A stretch of 64,000 nt of DNA, from contig JAYJMM010000037.1 of NCBI GenBank assembly GCA_037349105.1, positions 3,410,001 through 3,474,000 of the forward strand, written 5' to 3'. Position numbers and translations under genes: made by a program. Below are positions 47,462 to 57,780 of the stretch, piece by piece. Numbering within the stretch: position 1 is the first letter of the stretch; the number at the start of each line of letters is the position of its first letter. The stretch comes from Limnomonas spitsbergensis. Taxonomy: Eukaryota; Chlorophyta; Chlorophyceae; Chlamydomonadales. The notes below the pieces were generated by a model, which was given only the letters and a program-made list of their open reading frames with translations, searched no databases and was not told where the DNA came from.

Positions 47462-50400
47462 CTAGTTCTTGTACTCTGGGTCCCAGTCAGGCGTGCGGTA
47501 GCCTCCGTCCACAGTCCTCAGGCTCGAATTGGTAGGATCGGAGTAGCTGCGGTTGGGGCAGAAGGAAGTTGAAGAACACATCCAAATAGCAAGCAAGCCT
47601 GGAGACCATCTCCAGGTCCTTGATGCGGTGCCCCTCTTGAGCTCCCCTCCAGCATGCACACTCGAGCCCTCCTCAGCCCTCTTCCTCCACACATCCATCC
47701 CAGCAGACCTTCAGGAACCCCCAGGCTCCTGCCTCCCCATTCAACTTACCAGGAACCTATGAGCCTGTCATGAGCTTAAAATCTAGTGCCCTGCAAAACT
47801 GCTCAGCCGCCTGGGCGCCTAACTTTTAGGGGCAGAAAAAAAGGAAAAGGGGTACATAACCCCCTTCGTTAATTTGCTAATATTTGCGTCACTGCCTAAA
47901 CAAAGACAGTGACACATTTAAGCAAAATTGACCACCTCGTTCCCCCAGTGCCCATACTCCCTAACTCCCGTCTCTCTCCCTGCCCTGGACACTCACACAT
48001 TCTTCCACAGCCAGTGCTCGGGGGGGATGGGTGACGCCTTGGCAAACTCCACCGCCTCGTCCACCTCCTTCTTCACCTCCTTCTCCACCTTCTTCAGCTC
48101 TGAGGGCTCAACACCTGAGGCATCAGGGAGCGAGGGTGCCAGCCAGGTCAAGGGCTGGGAGCAGGAGGGGAGGGGAGCAGGAGGAGATAAGAGACCTCGT
48201 CCACCTACTGGACATGCTGTGCCACCTGCTTCGGATCAGAGGGCTCAACTCCTAGGGCATCTAGAAACAAGGGTGCCAGACAGATCAGGGGCTGGGAGCG
48301 TGAGGGGCGGGAAAGGGTCTGGACGCAGAGGGGCGCACATTTGCACTTCGAAAGGGCAGAGATTTGGGGATCGGGGTGAAGGTTTCAGAAAAGTCGGCTT
48401 TGCACTCATCGCCTTTCAAAAACAAAACAGTCTACCACATAGTGACGGTCCCAGCTCCAGCAGCAGGAAGGCCCCGCCGCCACACTCTAGAGCTAGAAAG
48501 CGGACACGCCTGACCGAGCCCTTCTGATGCATGGAGATCTGGCGAACCTGGAAAATTGGCCTTATCTACACCAAAGCGCCGCACCCGGCCTATACAAGCG
48601 ACAACTTGCACTGCTGCAACCTATGCCACAAGACAGATGGGCAAGGCATACGAGTGCAGCAAGCTGCCGCACACTGGAGGCCCCAGAATTAAATTCAGTG
48701 CGCGCCAGACCACCTTGGAAGGGATGCCATTCGGCCACCTCTGGGCCACCAGGGTGGACCAAACCTCCACCAGCTTCAGCCACTTTTTTTTAGTGGTTAC
48801 TGGACCACCTTCCATGGGCTGTGGCCACCCCTGGGCCAATTGACATCAAATCTGGACCGGCCGAAGGCCTTGGTAGCAGAGCTGTCCGAGCCAGGGGCTG
48901 GTGGCTGTAGGCCACAGTGTAGCTGCAATGTAGCTGACAGTGATGCGGAAACCACTGCAAGAATCACTGGCTTCAGCTTGAAGCCGAAACAGCAGGGCTT
49001 ACTGCAACAGGTCCCCAGGCTGAGATGTGGCTGAATTGCAGCTGAGATGTGGCTGAATTGCAGCTGAGATGTGGCTGAAATGCAGCTGAGATGTGGCTGA
49101 ATTGCAGCTGAGATGTGGCTGAATTGCAGCTGAGATGTGGCTGAAATGCAGCTGAGATGTGGCTGGATTGCAGCTGAGATGTGGCTGAAATGCAGCTGAG
49201 ATGTGGCTGAATTGCAGCTGAGATGTGGCTGAATTGCAGGTGAGATGTGGCTAGATTGCAGCTGAGGGTGCTAAAAGAAACAGTAACAAAGGGTGGCTTC
49301 CTTCATCCACACCTCAGGTTGTCTTGTTTTTTATTTATTTCAACAGGGACGGTAGTAAGACACCCTGCTCACCGTTTGCGAGCAGCAGCTTCTTGACGCG
49401 CTCAATGGGGTCTCTCTCCGTGCGCATGGCTGTGATTTCATCACGGCTGCGGTAAGTGGACCCGGGGTCGGACATCGAGTGTCCGTGGTACCTGTCCATG
49501 CAGTTGGCAGTGGCAGACCATTCAGTTCAACGTGAGCGGAAGACAGAAATGGGAGGCAGGTCGCAGGCACAGCTGCGGTAATTTGAACAAGGGTTGAGCA
49601 TCGAGTGTTCATGGTGACTGCGTCCGAGGAACGGAAGGAGTGCAGTTTTGAGGGAGCGTCGGGCAGTCATTCGTGGGTGTGTCGTGGGTGTGGCCGGACA
49701 AACTCCAGATCATGCTCGAGGGTCATTGCTCTGCCTCCGGATCATGCTCAAGGGTCATTGCTCTGCCTCAACCTACGTCTACAAGTTTAGGCTTTTAAGG
49801 GTTAAAGTTTCAACCCATGACCCTAGACCCTTAACTCCAGATCATGCTCGAGGGTCCAGTATCGCTCTGCCTCAACCTAAGTCAACTAAAATTTCTCCGA
49901 CAGAAGAAAACGCGAGGCCAACGGCAATGCTCCCTTCTTCGGCTACAAGGCCACCTTGAACACTCCTCCCTGCCACCACCTGACCGAGACCAAACCTGGT
50001 CTGGTCTGTGACTGGGGGACGAATCGGCATGGCTGGCCACTTAAGGGGTCTCCGGCAGTCTGGCCACAGGCCGGGGTGTAGCTGACACGAGTCTGAGGCG
50101 TGTAGCTGAGGCGTGTAGCTGACACGTGTCACGGAAAAAGGAACAGTCGGTCCCGGCAGAACCTGCCTGTATGTATCGAGCTCAACGATGATGGGTCCAT
50201 TCTCTAGCGAGTACTTCTTGGCGAAGGCCATGACCTGCTTCACTGCCAACACGTCCATGCCGTCCGCCTGCAAGGGACAGCATTTAGTGTGAAACGTTGA
50301 GGGATCACGGTTTAGGGATCATGGCTTAGGGATCACGGTTTAGGGATCATGGCTTAGGGATCACGGTTTAGGGATCATGGCTTAGGGATCACGGTTTAGG

Positions 50401-53400
50401 GATCATGGCTTAGGGATCACGGTTTAGGGATCATGGCTTAGGGATCACGGTTTAGGGATCATGGCTTAGGGATCACGGTTTAGGGATCATGGCTTAGGGA
50501 TCACGGTTTAGGGATCATGGCTTAGGGATCACGGTTTAGGGATCATGGCTTCAGGATCACAGTTTAGGAATTACGCTGTAGGGGTCACGGTTTAGGGTTT
50601 GTAATGCTTCACTGCGAACACGTCCATGCCATCCGCCTGCAAGGAAAGGCGGGCAGGTATTTAGGGATTAGGATTCAGGGTTTATACTGCTTCACTGCTA
50701 ATAGGTCCATGCTTGCCGCATGCGAGGGTCGACGGGCAGGCTGTGCGCGTCAGTAGGATCAAGGTGACGCTAGTGTGAGTGCAGGAGAGGTTCGATGGGC
50801 GCAAGGAGGAGGGAGGTGTGTTTGTGCATGGGAGGGGGCGGCAAGGGTCCGGTAAAAGAATGCAGGGAGGGGGCACAGGAGAGAGGGGAGTGGAGGGTCC
50901 GGCGGGCACGCGAGTAGGTGCAAGAGAGGCTGGATGGGGACACGACACACTTCCAAACATAAAAATAAGAGGATGCATATCCCTTTATCTTGCTCCCCCC
51001 CGCTTCCCCTTCCATTCCTTTCCCCCCCATCCTGTCTGCTCCCCCTTCCCCGGCAGTCACCTTGAGGCCAGGCACAAAGTCCCCCCGCGTGAAGAAGGAC
51101 GAGTTCTTGGCGTGGCGCCACTCTGCCGTCCCCATGCCGTAGTGGTTGTTCTCACACACAAAGATGATGGGGATGTTCCAGAGCGCCGCCATGTTCAGCG
51201 CCTCGTACTTTTGGCCCTGCAAACATTAAGAGACCGGCAGGAACTGCGTTCAGTGCCTCGTACTTCTGACACAGCAAAAACTGGGTGGCTAGCAGCAACC
51301 ATGCTTGAACCACGTCTCGTGCCTGGAAACTTTCTGACCCTGCAGACATGGGGTGACCGGCAGGAACCATGTTCAGTGCCTTACTGCTGACCCAGCAAAC
51401 ACGAGGTGGCCACTGGGTGCAAAATGAGCCATCCGGTCCGGCTGCCTAGCTCTTGCCTAGGTGAAAGCTCAGGAGAAAGGTGGGTGTGCAAGCTCAGCCT
51501 TGCTAGCTATGGCTTTCCAAGGTGGACTCCACCTGATAAAGTCTCCCCTGGCAGCACCTGTAATCATGATTATGACACATCCTGACACACCTCGCCCTCA
51601 TCTCTCCTTCACCATGAAACATGCCTCCTTCCTCAGCTTGCAACCCCTCCCCCCATATAGCATGATTTGCTTTGTTGTATCCAAGGCTCCTTTAGACTCT
51701 AGACTAAAGGCTCCTTAAGACTCCTAGAAAAAAAACTGCTCGCACCTGGTTGGCCGCATCATCTCCGTACATAGTGATCGCCACATTGGGCTGCTTCCTG
51801 AAAATGGTCATGGCAACAATAGGCCCAAAAGACAATCCTCCTCGCACCTGGTTGGCCGCACCATCTCCGTACATAGTGATCGCCACATTGGGCTGCTTCC
51901 TAAAAATGGTCATGGCAACAATAGGCCCAAAAGACAATCCTCCTCGCACCTGGTTGGCCGCACCATCTCCGTACATAGTGATCGCCACATTGGGCTCCTT
52001 CCTGAAAATGGTCATGGCAACAATAGGCCCAAAAGACAATCCACCTCGCACCTGGTTGGCCGCACCATCTCCGTACGTAGTGATCGCCACATTGGGCTGC
52101 TTCCTGAAAATGGTCATGGCAACAATAGGCCCAAAAGACAATCCTCCTCGCACCTGGTTGGCCGCACCATCTCCGTACATAGTGATCGCCACATTGGGCT
52201 GCTTCCTGAAAATGGTCATGGCAACAATAGGCCCAAAAGACAATCCTCCTCGCACCTGGTTGGCCGCACCATCTCCGTACATAGTGATCGCCACATTGGG
52301 CTCCTTCCTGAAAATGGTCATGGCAACAATAGGCCCAAAAGACAATCCTCCTCGCACCTGGTTGGCCGCACCATCTCCGTACATAGTGATCGCCACATTG
52401 GGCTGCTTCCTGAAAATGGTCATGGCAACAATAGGCCCAAAAGACAATCCTCCTCGCACCTGGTTGGCCGCACCATCTCCGTACATGGTGATCGCCACAT
52501 TGGGCTCCTTCCTGAAAATGGTCATGGCAACAATAGGCCCAAAAGACAATCCTCCTCGCACCTGGTTGGCCGCACCATCTCCATACATAGTGATCGCCAC
52601 ATTGGGCTCCTTCCTGAAAATGGTCATGGCAACAATAGGCCCAAAAGACAATCCTCCTCGCACCTGGTTGGCCGCACCATCTCCGTACATAGTGATCGCC
52701 ACATTGGGCTGCTTCCTGAAAATGGTCATGGCAACAATAGGCCCAAAAGACAATCCTCCTCGCACCTGGTTGGCCGCACCATCTCCGTACATGGTGATCG
52801 CCACATTGGGCTCCTTCCTGAAAATGGTCATGGCAACAATAGGCCCAAAAGACAATCCTCCTCGCACCTGGTTGGCCGCACCATCTCCGTACATGGTGAT
52901 CGCCACATAGGGCTGCTTCCTGAAAATGGTCATGGCAACAATAGGCCCAAAAGACAATCCTCCTCGCACCTGGTTGGCCGCACCATCTCCGTACATGGTG
53001 ATCGCCACGTTGGGCTCCTTCCTGAACTTGTGGGCGAAGGCGATGCCGGCACCCAAGGGAATCTAAAATGTGGGCAGAGGGGGAGGGGAGGGGGTCAAGA
53101 AGGGGAATCATATGAGCAGGAAGAGCAATGGGGGGGGGAGATAGGGGTCAGGAAGGGGAATCATATGAGCAGGAAGAGCCATGGGGAGGGGGGGAAAGGG
53201 ATCAAGAAGGGAAATCATATGAGCAGGAAGAGCAATGGGGGGGGGAGATAGGGGTCAGGAAGGGGAATCATATGAGCAGGAAGAGCAATGGGGGGGGGAG
53301 ATAGGGGTCAGGAAGGGGAATCATATGAGCAGGAAGAGCAATGGGGGGGGGAGATAGGGGTCAGGAAGGGGAATCATATGAGCAGGAAGAGCCATGGGGA

Positions 53401-53976
53401 GGGGGGGATAGGGGTCAGGAAGGGGAATCATATGAGCAGGAAGAGCAATTGGGGGGGGAGATAGGGGTCAGGAAGGGGAATCATATGAGCAGGAAGAGCC
53501 ATGGGGAGGGGGGGATAGGGGTCAGGAAGGGGAATCATATGAGCAGGAAGAGCAATGGGGAGGGGGGGATAGGGATCAAGAAGGGGAATCATATGAGCAG
53601 GAAGAGCAATGGGGGGGGGAGATAGGGATTAAGAAGGGGAATCATATGAGCAGGAAGAGCCATGGGGAGGGGGGGATAGGGGTCAGGAAGGGGAATCATA
53701 TGAGCAGGAAGAGCCATGAGGGGGGAAGATAGGGGTCAAGAAGGGGAATCATATGAGCAGGAAGAGCAATGGGGGGGGGAGATAGGGGTCAGGAAGGGGA
53801 ATCATATGAGCAGGAAGAGCCATGGGGAGGGGGGGATAGGGATCAAGAAGGGGAATCATATGAGCAGGAAGAGCAATGAGGGGGGAAGATAGGGGTCAAG
53901 AAGGGGAATCTGATGTGTACACCGAGTAAAGGTTCAAGAAGGGGTCAAGAAGGGGAACCAGATGTTCAGACAGGGC

Positions 53977-54007
<31 letters not shown>

Positions 54008-57000
54008 GTCAAGAAGGGGAACTAGATGTTCAGACAGGGCAACGGGTGAGGGGGTCAAGAAGGGGAACAAGATGTTCAGACAGGGCAACAGGGGAGGGGG
54101 GGGGGTCAAGAAGGGGAACCAGATGTTCAGACAGGGCAAGAGGGGAGGGGGGGGAGGGGGTCAAGAAGGGGAACCAGATGTTCAGACAGGGCAAGAGGGG
54201 AGGGGGGGGGGTCAAGAAGGGGAACCAGATGTTCAGACAGGGCAAGAGGGCAAGAGGTGAGGGAGGGGTCAAGAAGGGGAACCAGATGTTCAGACAGGGC
54301 AAGAGAGCAAGAGGTGAGGGAGGGGTTAAGAAGGGGAACCAGATGTTCAGACAGGGCAAGAGGGCAAGAGGGGAGGGGGGGTCAAGAAGGGGAACCAGAT
54401 GTTCAGACAGGGCAAGAGGGCAAGAGGTGAGGGAGGGGTCAAGAAGGGGAACCAGATGTTCAGACGGGCAAGAGGTGAGGGGGGGGTCAGCAAGGGGAAC
54501 CCTAATGTGTTAACAGAGAAAGAAGGAAGGGAGGGGTCAAGAAGGTGAATCTGATGAGACGACAGAGCAAGAGGGGGGCAGGGGGGGGGGAGATGGAGGA
54601 TCTGATGAGAGGACAGAACAAAAAAAGAGGGGAGGGGATCGAGAAGAGGGGCCATGCGGAGGGGGAGGGGTCAGGACTCAAGATGTGACGGGGCAAGGGG
54701 GGGCATTCGGAGCAAAAGAAGGGGGATAGGCGAAAGCAGGCATGAGCATGTGTGCAGAGTTAGCCAGCTCATGCCTCCGCCTAAAAAGGGCATCACGGCC
54801 CCTGGTCAATGTCCATGACTCGATGAATCCTCCCCCAGCACACAATTGGTCTGTGTTAATCTCAGGCCTCTAATTGGGGAATAGGGATGCGCCCAAATGC
54901 ATTTACTTCAGGTTCTAAACCTGAACTATGTCTGCCCCATGGTCCCTGCACCCTCCCTTGCCCCCACCCTCATGACCACGCACTCCCAACAGAAACCCTG
55001 CACCCCACCTGGGCTCCGACAATGCCGTTGCCTCCGTAGAAGTTGGCCTTTCGGTTGTACATGTGCATGGAGCCTCCTAGGCCTGTGCACACATAAAAAA
55101 CGGTCAGAGGTAGTTTTCATGTGAGCCATATGTGTGGCAGCTTGTAAGCATTTCACGCGAGGGGCATGGCACATGGCACGTGCAGGAGAGGGTTCATGCC
55201 GCATGCCCTCATGCACGTACATCAAGCCGCCCAGGCCTGCGCACTGCCGACAAGGTGGCAATGGGGAAGAACAGCAAGAACAGTCAGTGTGTGTGGCAGA
55301 TTGAGGGAATTTCAAACAAGTGGGGCATGCCACATGGCTTGTGCAGGAGAGGGGTCATGCCATATGTGCTCATGCATGTACGTCAAGCCGCCCAGGCCTG
55401 CACACTGACGACAAAGTGGTCATGGGGAAGCACAGCAAGAGCAGTCAGTGTGTGAAGCAGATTGTGGGGATTTTACACAAGAGGGGCATGTCACATGGCG
55501 CGTGCAGGAGAGAAGTCATGCCTATGCGCTCATGCATGGGCATCAAGTCGCCCAGGCCTGCGCACTGACCACAAAGTGTTGATGGGGAAGTTCAGCGAGA
55601 GCTGTCAGTGTGTGTGGCACATCGTGGGGATTTAACACACGAGGGGCATGTCACATGCCATGTACAGGAGAGGGTTCATGCCGCATGCGCTCATGTTGTC
55701 ATTGGGAGGTGCAGTGAGAGCTGACAGTGTGTGAGGCAGCTTATGGGGATTCCACTCAGTGCGGGAGAGAGGTCATGCCAAAAGGCGCTTGTGCATATCA
55801 GCATATCAGCATATGCATCCGGCCACCCAGGCCTGAACATCAAGGGAGAAAACAGTCGCAGGGAGACGTGCCATGCGAGCGGAGCATACAAAAATGCAGG
55901 AATTATCAAAGTGCGTGGATCAGACATGCCCACTAGCAGCGTTTATTGTTTGTGACTCGGCTATATTTCAGTACACTCTAGCCACTGGCCAGATGCCCCA
56001 GATGTGGCTAGCCAAACTCCCTTGAGCACCATGTGTAGGCTGGTCCTGGCTGGGTGTCAATCGGGCCTTAGGCGGCTGCGGGCGGCCTCCAGAAGGAAGT
56101 CACAAAGCTGGACAAATAAACAATGCTCACTAAGCGACTGAGACAAACACAAGCAGAGGGGCTGCGAGAAGCTGCCAACTAGGGCCACACACAGAGCGAT
56201 GGAAGCAGGTTTCATGATTCATAATTCAGGTTTCGGGTTTCATGATGCGTGTGGGCTTCCGTGCAGTTAAGCCTCTTGGAAACTATGCACCACTCAGTTA
56301 AAATAATCCCAAACATGTTATCGACATAACCGAGATTTGACAGTTCAGAATCCGGATCTAGGAAATCTGGATCCATGCACAACCTGGACAAGTTGTTCTT
56401 GCCATTCTTCACATGCACCTGAAACCCATAATTTACTTACTGAAAAAAAGAAAAAAATGTTCAAATCATGATCTAGTCATCCAAACACAGCGTATCCTTG
56501 GTAGCTCACCTAGTGCTACGGCCGAACGGGTGGCTTCCTTAATCCACGCCTCGAGGCGTATCGTTTATTCATTTACAACATAGCTTACCCTTGGTGGCCC
56601 CAGTGGACCGGCCAAACAGCTCGGACATGACCTCCTTGACAGAGCCCCCCCGGGAGAGGTGCTGGCAGTGGTCGCGGTAGGATGTGATGATGGAATCCTC
56701 CCTGGTCAGAGCAGCCTCAATGCCAGTCAGGACCGCCTCCTGGCCGTCATAGCTGGGGCAGGGCGAGTGGCAGACAGGAGGGTCAGCGGGGTCGCAGGAA
56801 GGCTTGAGTGCATTGCAGGGTCGCAGGCAGGCTTAGGGGAGGCTTGAGGCTTGGTTCGAAAGAGGGCCAATGAAGTCTGCCACCCTTTCAACGTGAGACA
56901 GCATCTCATGGCATGGTGGGTGCCTTATGGTTTGGTGCTGCCCTTGCTCACAGATGGCAGAAGCCTCGGATCAGCTTGGCCTTGTACATCATGTCAGCTG

Positions 57001-57450
57001 CGATCTCCATGCGTCGCATTCTGTACATGGTGTGGTACATGGAGCGCAGCTCCGTCAGCGTGGTCTCCACTTTGTTTGTGGGCGGCTCGATCTTGTGGAA
57101 GCTGAATGGCTGGACCTGAGGGGAATTGAAAGTGTAGCAGCAAAGAAATCTCAGGTTTCAGTTCAGCCGGTCATGTTGATGTTCATGATGTTGGTGATGA
57201 TGGTCAAGGCTGTTTGGAGCGAGCCTCGGTGGAAGACCCATAAGTTAAAATATAGTGAATCAGGAAATACGGAAATGTGCCTGACATCAAATTGTCTGGT
57301 GGGAGTTCCGCCCCGTGTCTGCGGCAGGAACTTACGCACCTCGAGTGTGATCGTTTCAGATGCAGCCGCTGCCGACATGGACCTCAGAATGGAGCTGGAT
57401 ACACCAGCGACAGGCTGGGCAGCCCGCAAGGCAGCTGTTAGGGTCATCAT
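47462..57450 (-). CDS. PDHA: Mitochondrial pyruvate dehydrogenase E1 component, alpha subunit (ten exons)
   Basis: E1-alpha pairs with E1-beta to decarboxylate pyruvate on thiamine diphosphate (TPP) in the mitochondrial matrix. Exons, each checked for phase: 57450-57340, 57115-56952, 56752-56589, 55082-55009, 53062-52970, 51216-51061, 50267-50167, 49491-49373, 48114-47997, 47546-47462; total 1185 nt, 394 residues, normal for the family. Residues 1-30 are Arg/Ala/Ser-rich without acids (presequence). [27 protein letters not shown] and YRDHC follow. The TPP motif GDGAANQ (GDG at 196-198) is completed across an intron by CENN (223-226), which continues [10 protein letters not shown]. The phosphorylation loop [14 protein letters not shown] keeps Ser293 (site 1), with Thr300 at site 2. 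These motifs are of the mitochondrial, not the plastid, type. Exon 7 uses a GC donor (CAG/GCAGGT). The conserved C-terminus ends DPEYKN. All key residues are present, so the gene looks functional if the introns are removed correctly. Confidence 0.93.
48790..48955. repeat. Dispersed intron repeat with TGTAGCTGA end (copy 1)
   Basis: Within PDH intron 8. GGCCACCCCTGGGCCAATT, ATCTGGACCGGCC and TGTAGCTGCAATGTAGCTGAC occur in this order. Related copies are at about 49975-50150, 59140-59290, 59410-59585 (reversed), 62375-62440 (end only) and 63070-63250 (reversed), all in introns of the two host genes. I infer a short mobile repeat. Confidence 0.6.
49015..49270. repeat. 22-bp GCTGAGATGTGGCTGAATTGCA minisatellite
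   Basis: About eleven copies of CTGAGATGTGGCTGAATTGC (variants AAATGC and GGATTGC) in PDH intron 8. The unit resembles the TGTAGCTGAATTG end of the dispersed intron repeat just upstream, from which it probably grew. Confidence 0.9.
49570..49630 (-). repeat. Echo of PDH exon 8 start in the upstream intron
   Basis: Minus-strand sequence ACACTCGATG(C/T) through TTACCGCAGC matches the start of exon 8 (ACACTCGATGTCC to TTACCGCAGCCGTGATG) over about 50 bases with substitutions. It lies about 110 bp upstream of the true exon within the intron. Confidence 0.7.
50281..50580. repeat. 28-bp GGTTTAGGGATCATGGCTTA minisatellite
   Basis: About ten nearly perfect units of GGTTTAGGGATCATGGCTTA + GGGATCAC in the PDH intron upstream of exon 7. 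Each unit is two 14-bp half units (GGTTTAGGGATCAT and GGCTTAGGGATCAC). Confidence 0.95.
50600..50730 (-). repeat. Two echoes of PDH exon 7 start
   Basis: Plus-strand segments at 50605-50645 (TGCTTCACTGCGAACACGTC to TCCGCCTGCAAGG) and 50686-50728 (CTGCTTCACTGCTAATAGGT) copy the first ~35 coding bases of exon 7 plus its 3' splice site (true copy 50231-50275). The first echo retains a CAG acceptor and the second is more decayed. Confidence 0.8.
51240..51415 (-). repeat. Partial echoes of PDH exon 6 start
   Basis: The segment at 51245-51270 (GTTCAGTGCCTCGTACTTCTG) and the more mixed 51328-51414 copy exon 6's first bases (KYEALN) and the adjoining intron end with its GACCGGCAGGAAC tail. They lie directly upstream of exon 6 on the coding strand. 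Confidence 0.65.
51725..52970 (-). repeat. Twelve extra 102-bp copies of the PDH exon 5 / intron 5 junction
   Basis: From the true 5' splice site of exon 5 (after 52970) the CAG/GTGCGA junction recurs every 102 bases: after 52868, 52766, 52664, 52562, 52460, 52358, 52256, 52154, 52052, 51950, 51848 and 51746, with no indel in 1224 bp. Each unit is 50 bases of intron-like sequence ending TTTTCAG plus 52 bases copied from the end of exon 5, encoding (K)(E/Q)PNVAIT(M/T)YGDGAANQ. Since 102 is divisible by three, the array is open on both strands, which explains the 450-, 403- and 386-residue frames. Use of the first donor with the exon 6 acceptor gives the normal protein. Confidence 0.95.
53075..54690. 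repeat. G-rich minisatellites in PDH intron 4
   Basis: Positions 53095-53910 hold about fifteen ~55-bp units (GGTCAGGAAGGGGAATCATA, TGAGCAGGAAGAGC, then a G-rich GGGGGGGGGAGATAG part). Positions 53935-54500 hold ~60-bp units (GTCAAGAAGGGGAACCAGAT, GTTCAGACAGGGCAA). A run of about 29 G sits at 53980-54008. The coding strand of PDH is the C-rich one. Confidence 0.95.
55180..55840 (-). repeat. ~160-bp tandem units carrying echoes of PDH exon 4 start
   Basis: Units at about 55207-55246, 55371-55406, 55530-55567 and 55809-55837 contain CATGCACGTACATCAAGCCG + CCCAGGCCTG, a degraded copy of the exon 4 start and acceptor (plus strand ...CATGGAGCCTCCTAGGCCTGTGCAC at 55066-55090). Between echoes each unit shares GGGGCATG(G/T)CACATGGC.G and CAGTCAGTGTGTG. 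They lie directly upstream of exon 4 on the coding strand. Confidence 0.75.
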
Positions 57451-57780
57451 CTTTGGTACAGCGTTGCAGTCCTTCGAATGCAAAGCCGGCACTGATGATC
57501 GATGCGCGTTATGAAGAAAATTAAGTTCTTTGTTTCAGAAGCTGAACGTGCAGGATTTCACGTGCGGGAATGAGTCCACACCCCTGGAGGCAAGTGTTGA
57601 AACATGTTGGGACCCCGTGCACGCGCGCGCTGCACCCCAATCGGGCCCCACAATTGACTGCTAACTTTCAGTTCCAAGTGATTGTCATCAGTAGCATTGA
57701 CTTCCAACTCGAAGGGGCGTGTCACTCACTCAGACACTTCTACCCCAACACCGTCACGCCCTGTCACGTCGCGCCTCGCC
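57451..57780. promoter_or_regulatory. Shared divergent promoter region
   Basis: The 330 bp between the PDH start codon (minus) and the start codon of the plus-strand gene must hold both promoters and 5' UTRs. I see no TATA box or conserved motif that I would name. A CACGCGCGCGCTGC stretch near 57620 is GC-rich. Confidence 0.5.

Noticed and set aside
48527..48843. Overlapping frames of 72-95 residues on both strands
   Set aside because: The stretch lies in PDH intron 8 and overlaps the dispersed TGTAGCTGA repeat.
50281..50580. Interstitial telomere (TTTAGGG is embedded in the repeat)
   Set aside because: The unit is 28 bp with TTTAGGG once per unit and sits inside a PDH intron; no pure telomere run is present. 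The CCCTAAACC-like words in 59890-63990 are likewise isolated.
51704..53111. 450- and 403-residue minus and 386-residue plus open frames
   Set aside because: They are readings of the 102-bp exon-intron junction array; only the first unit belongs to the normal PDH coding sequence.
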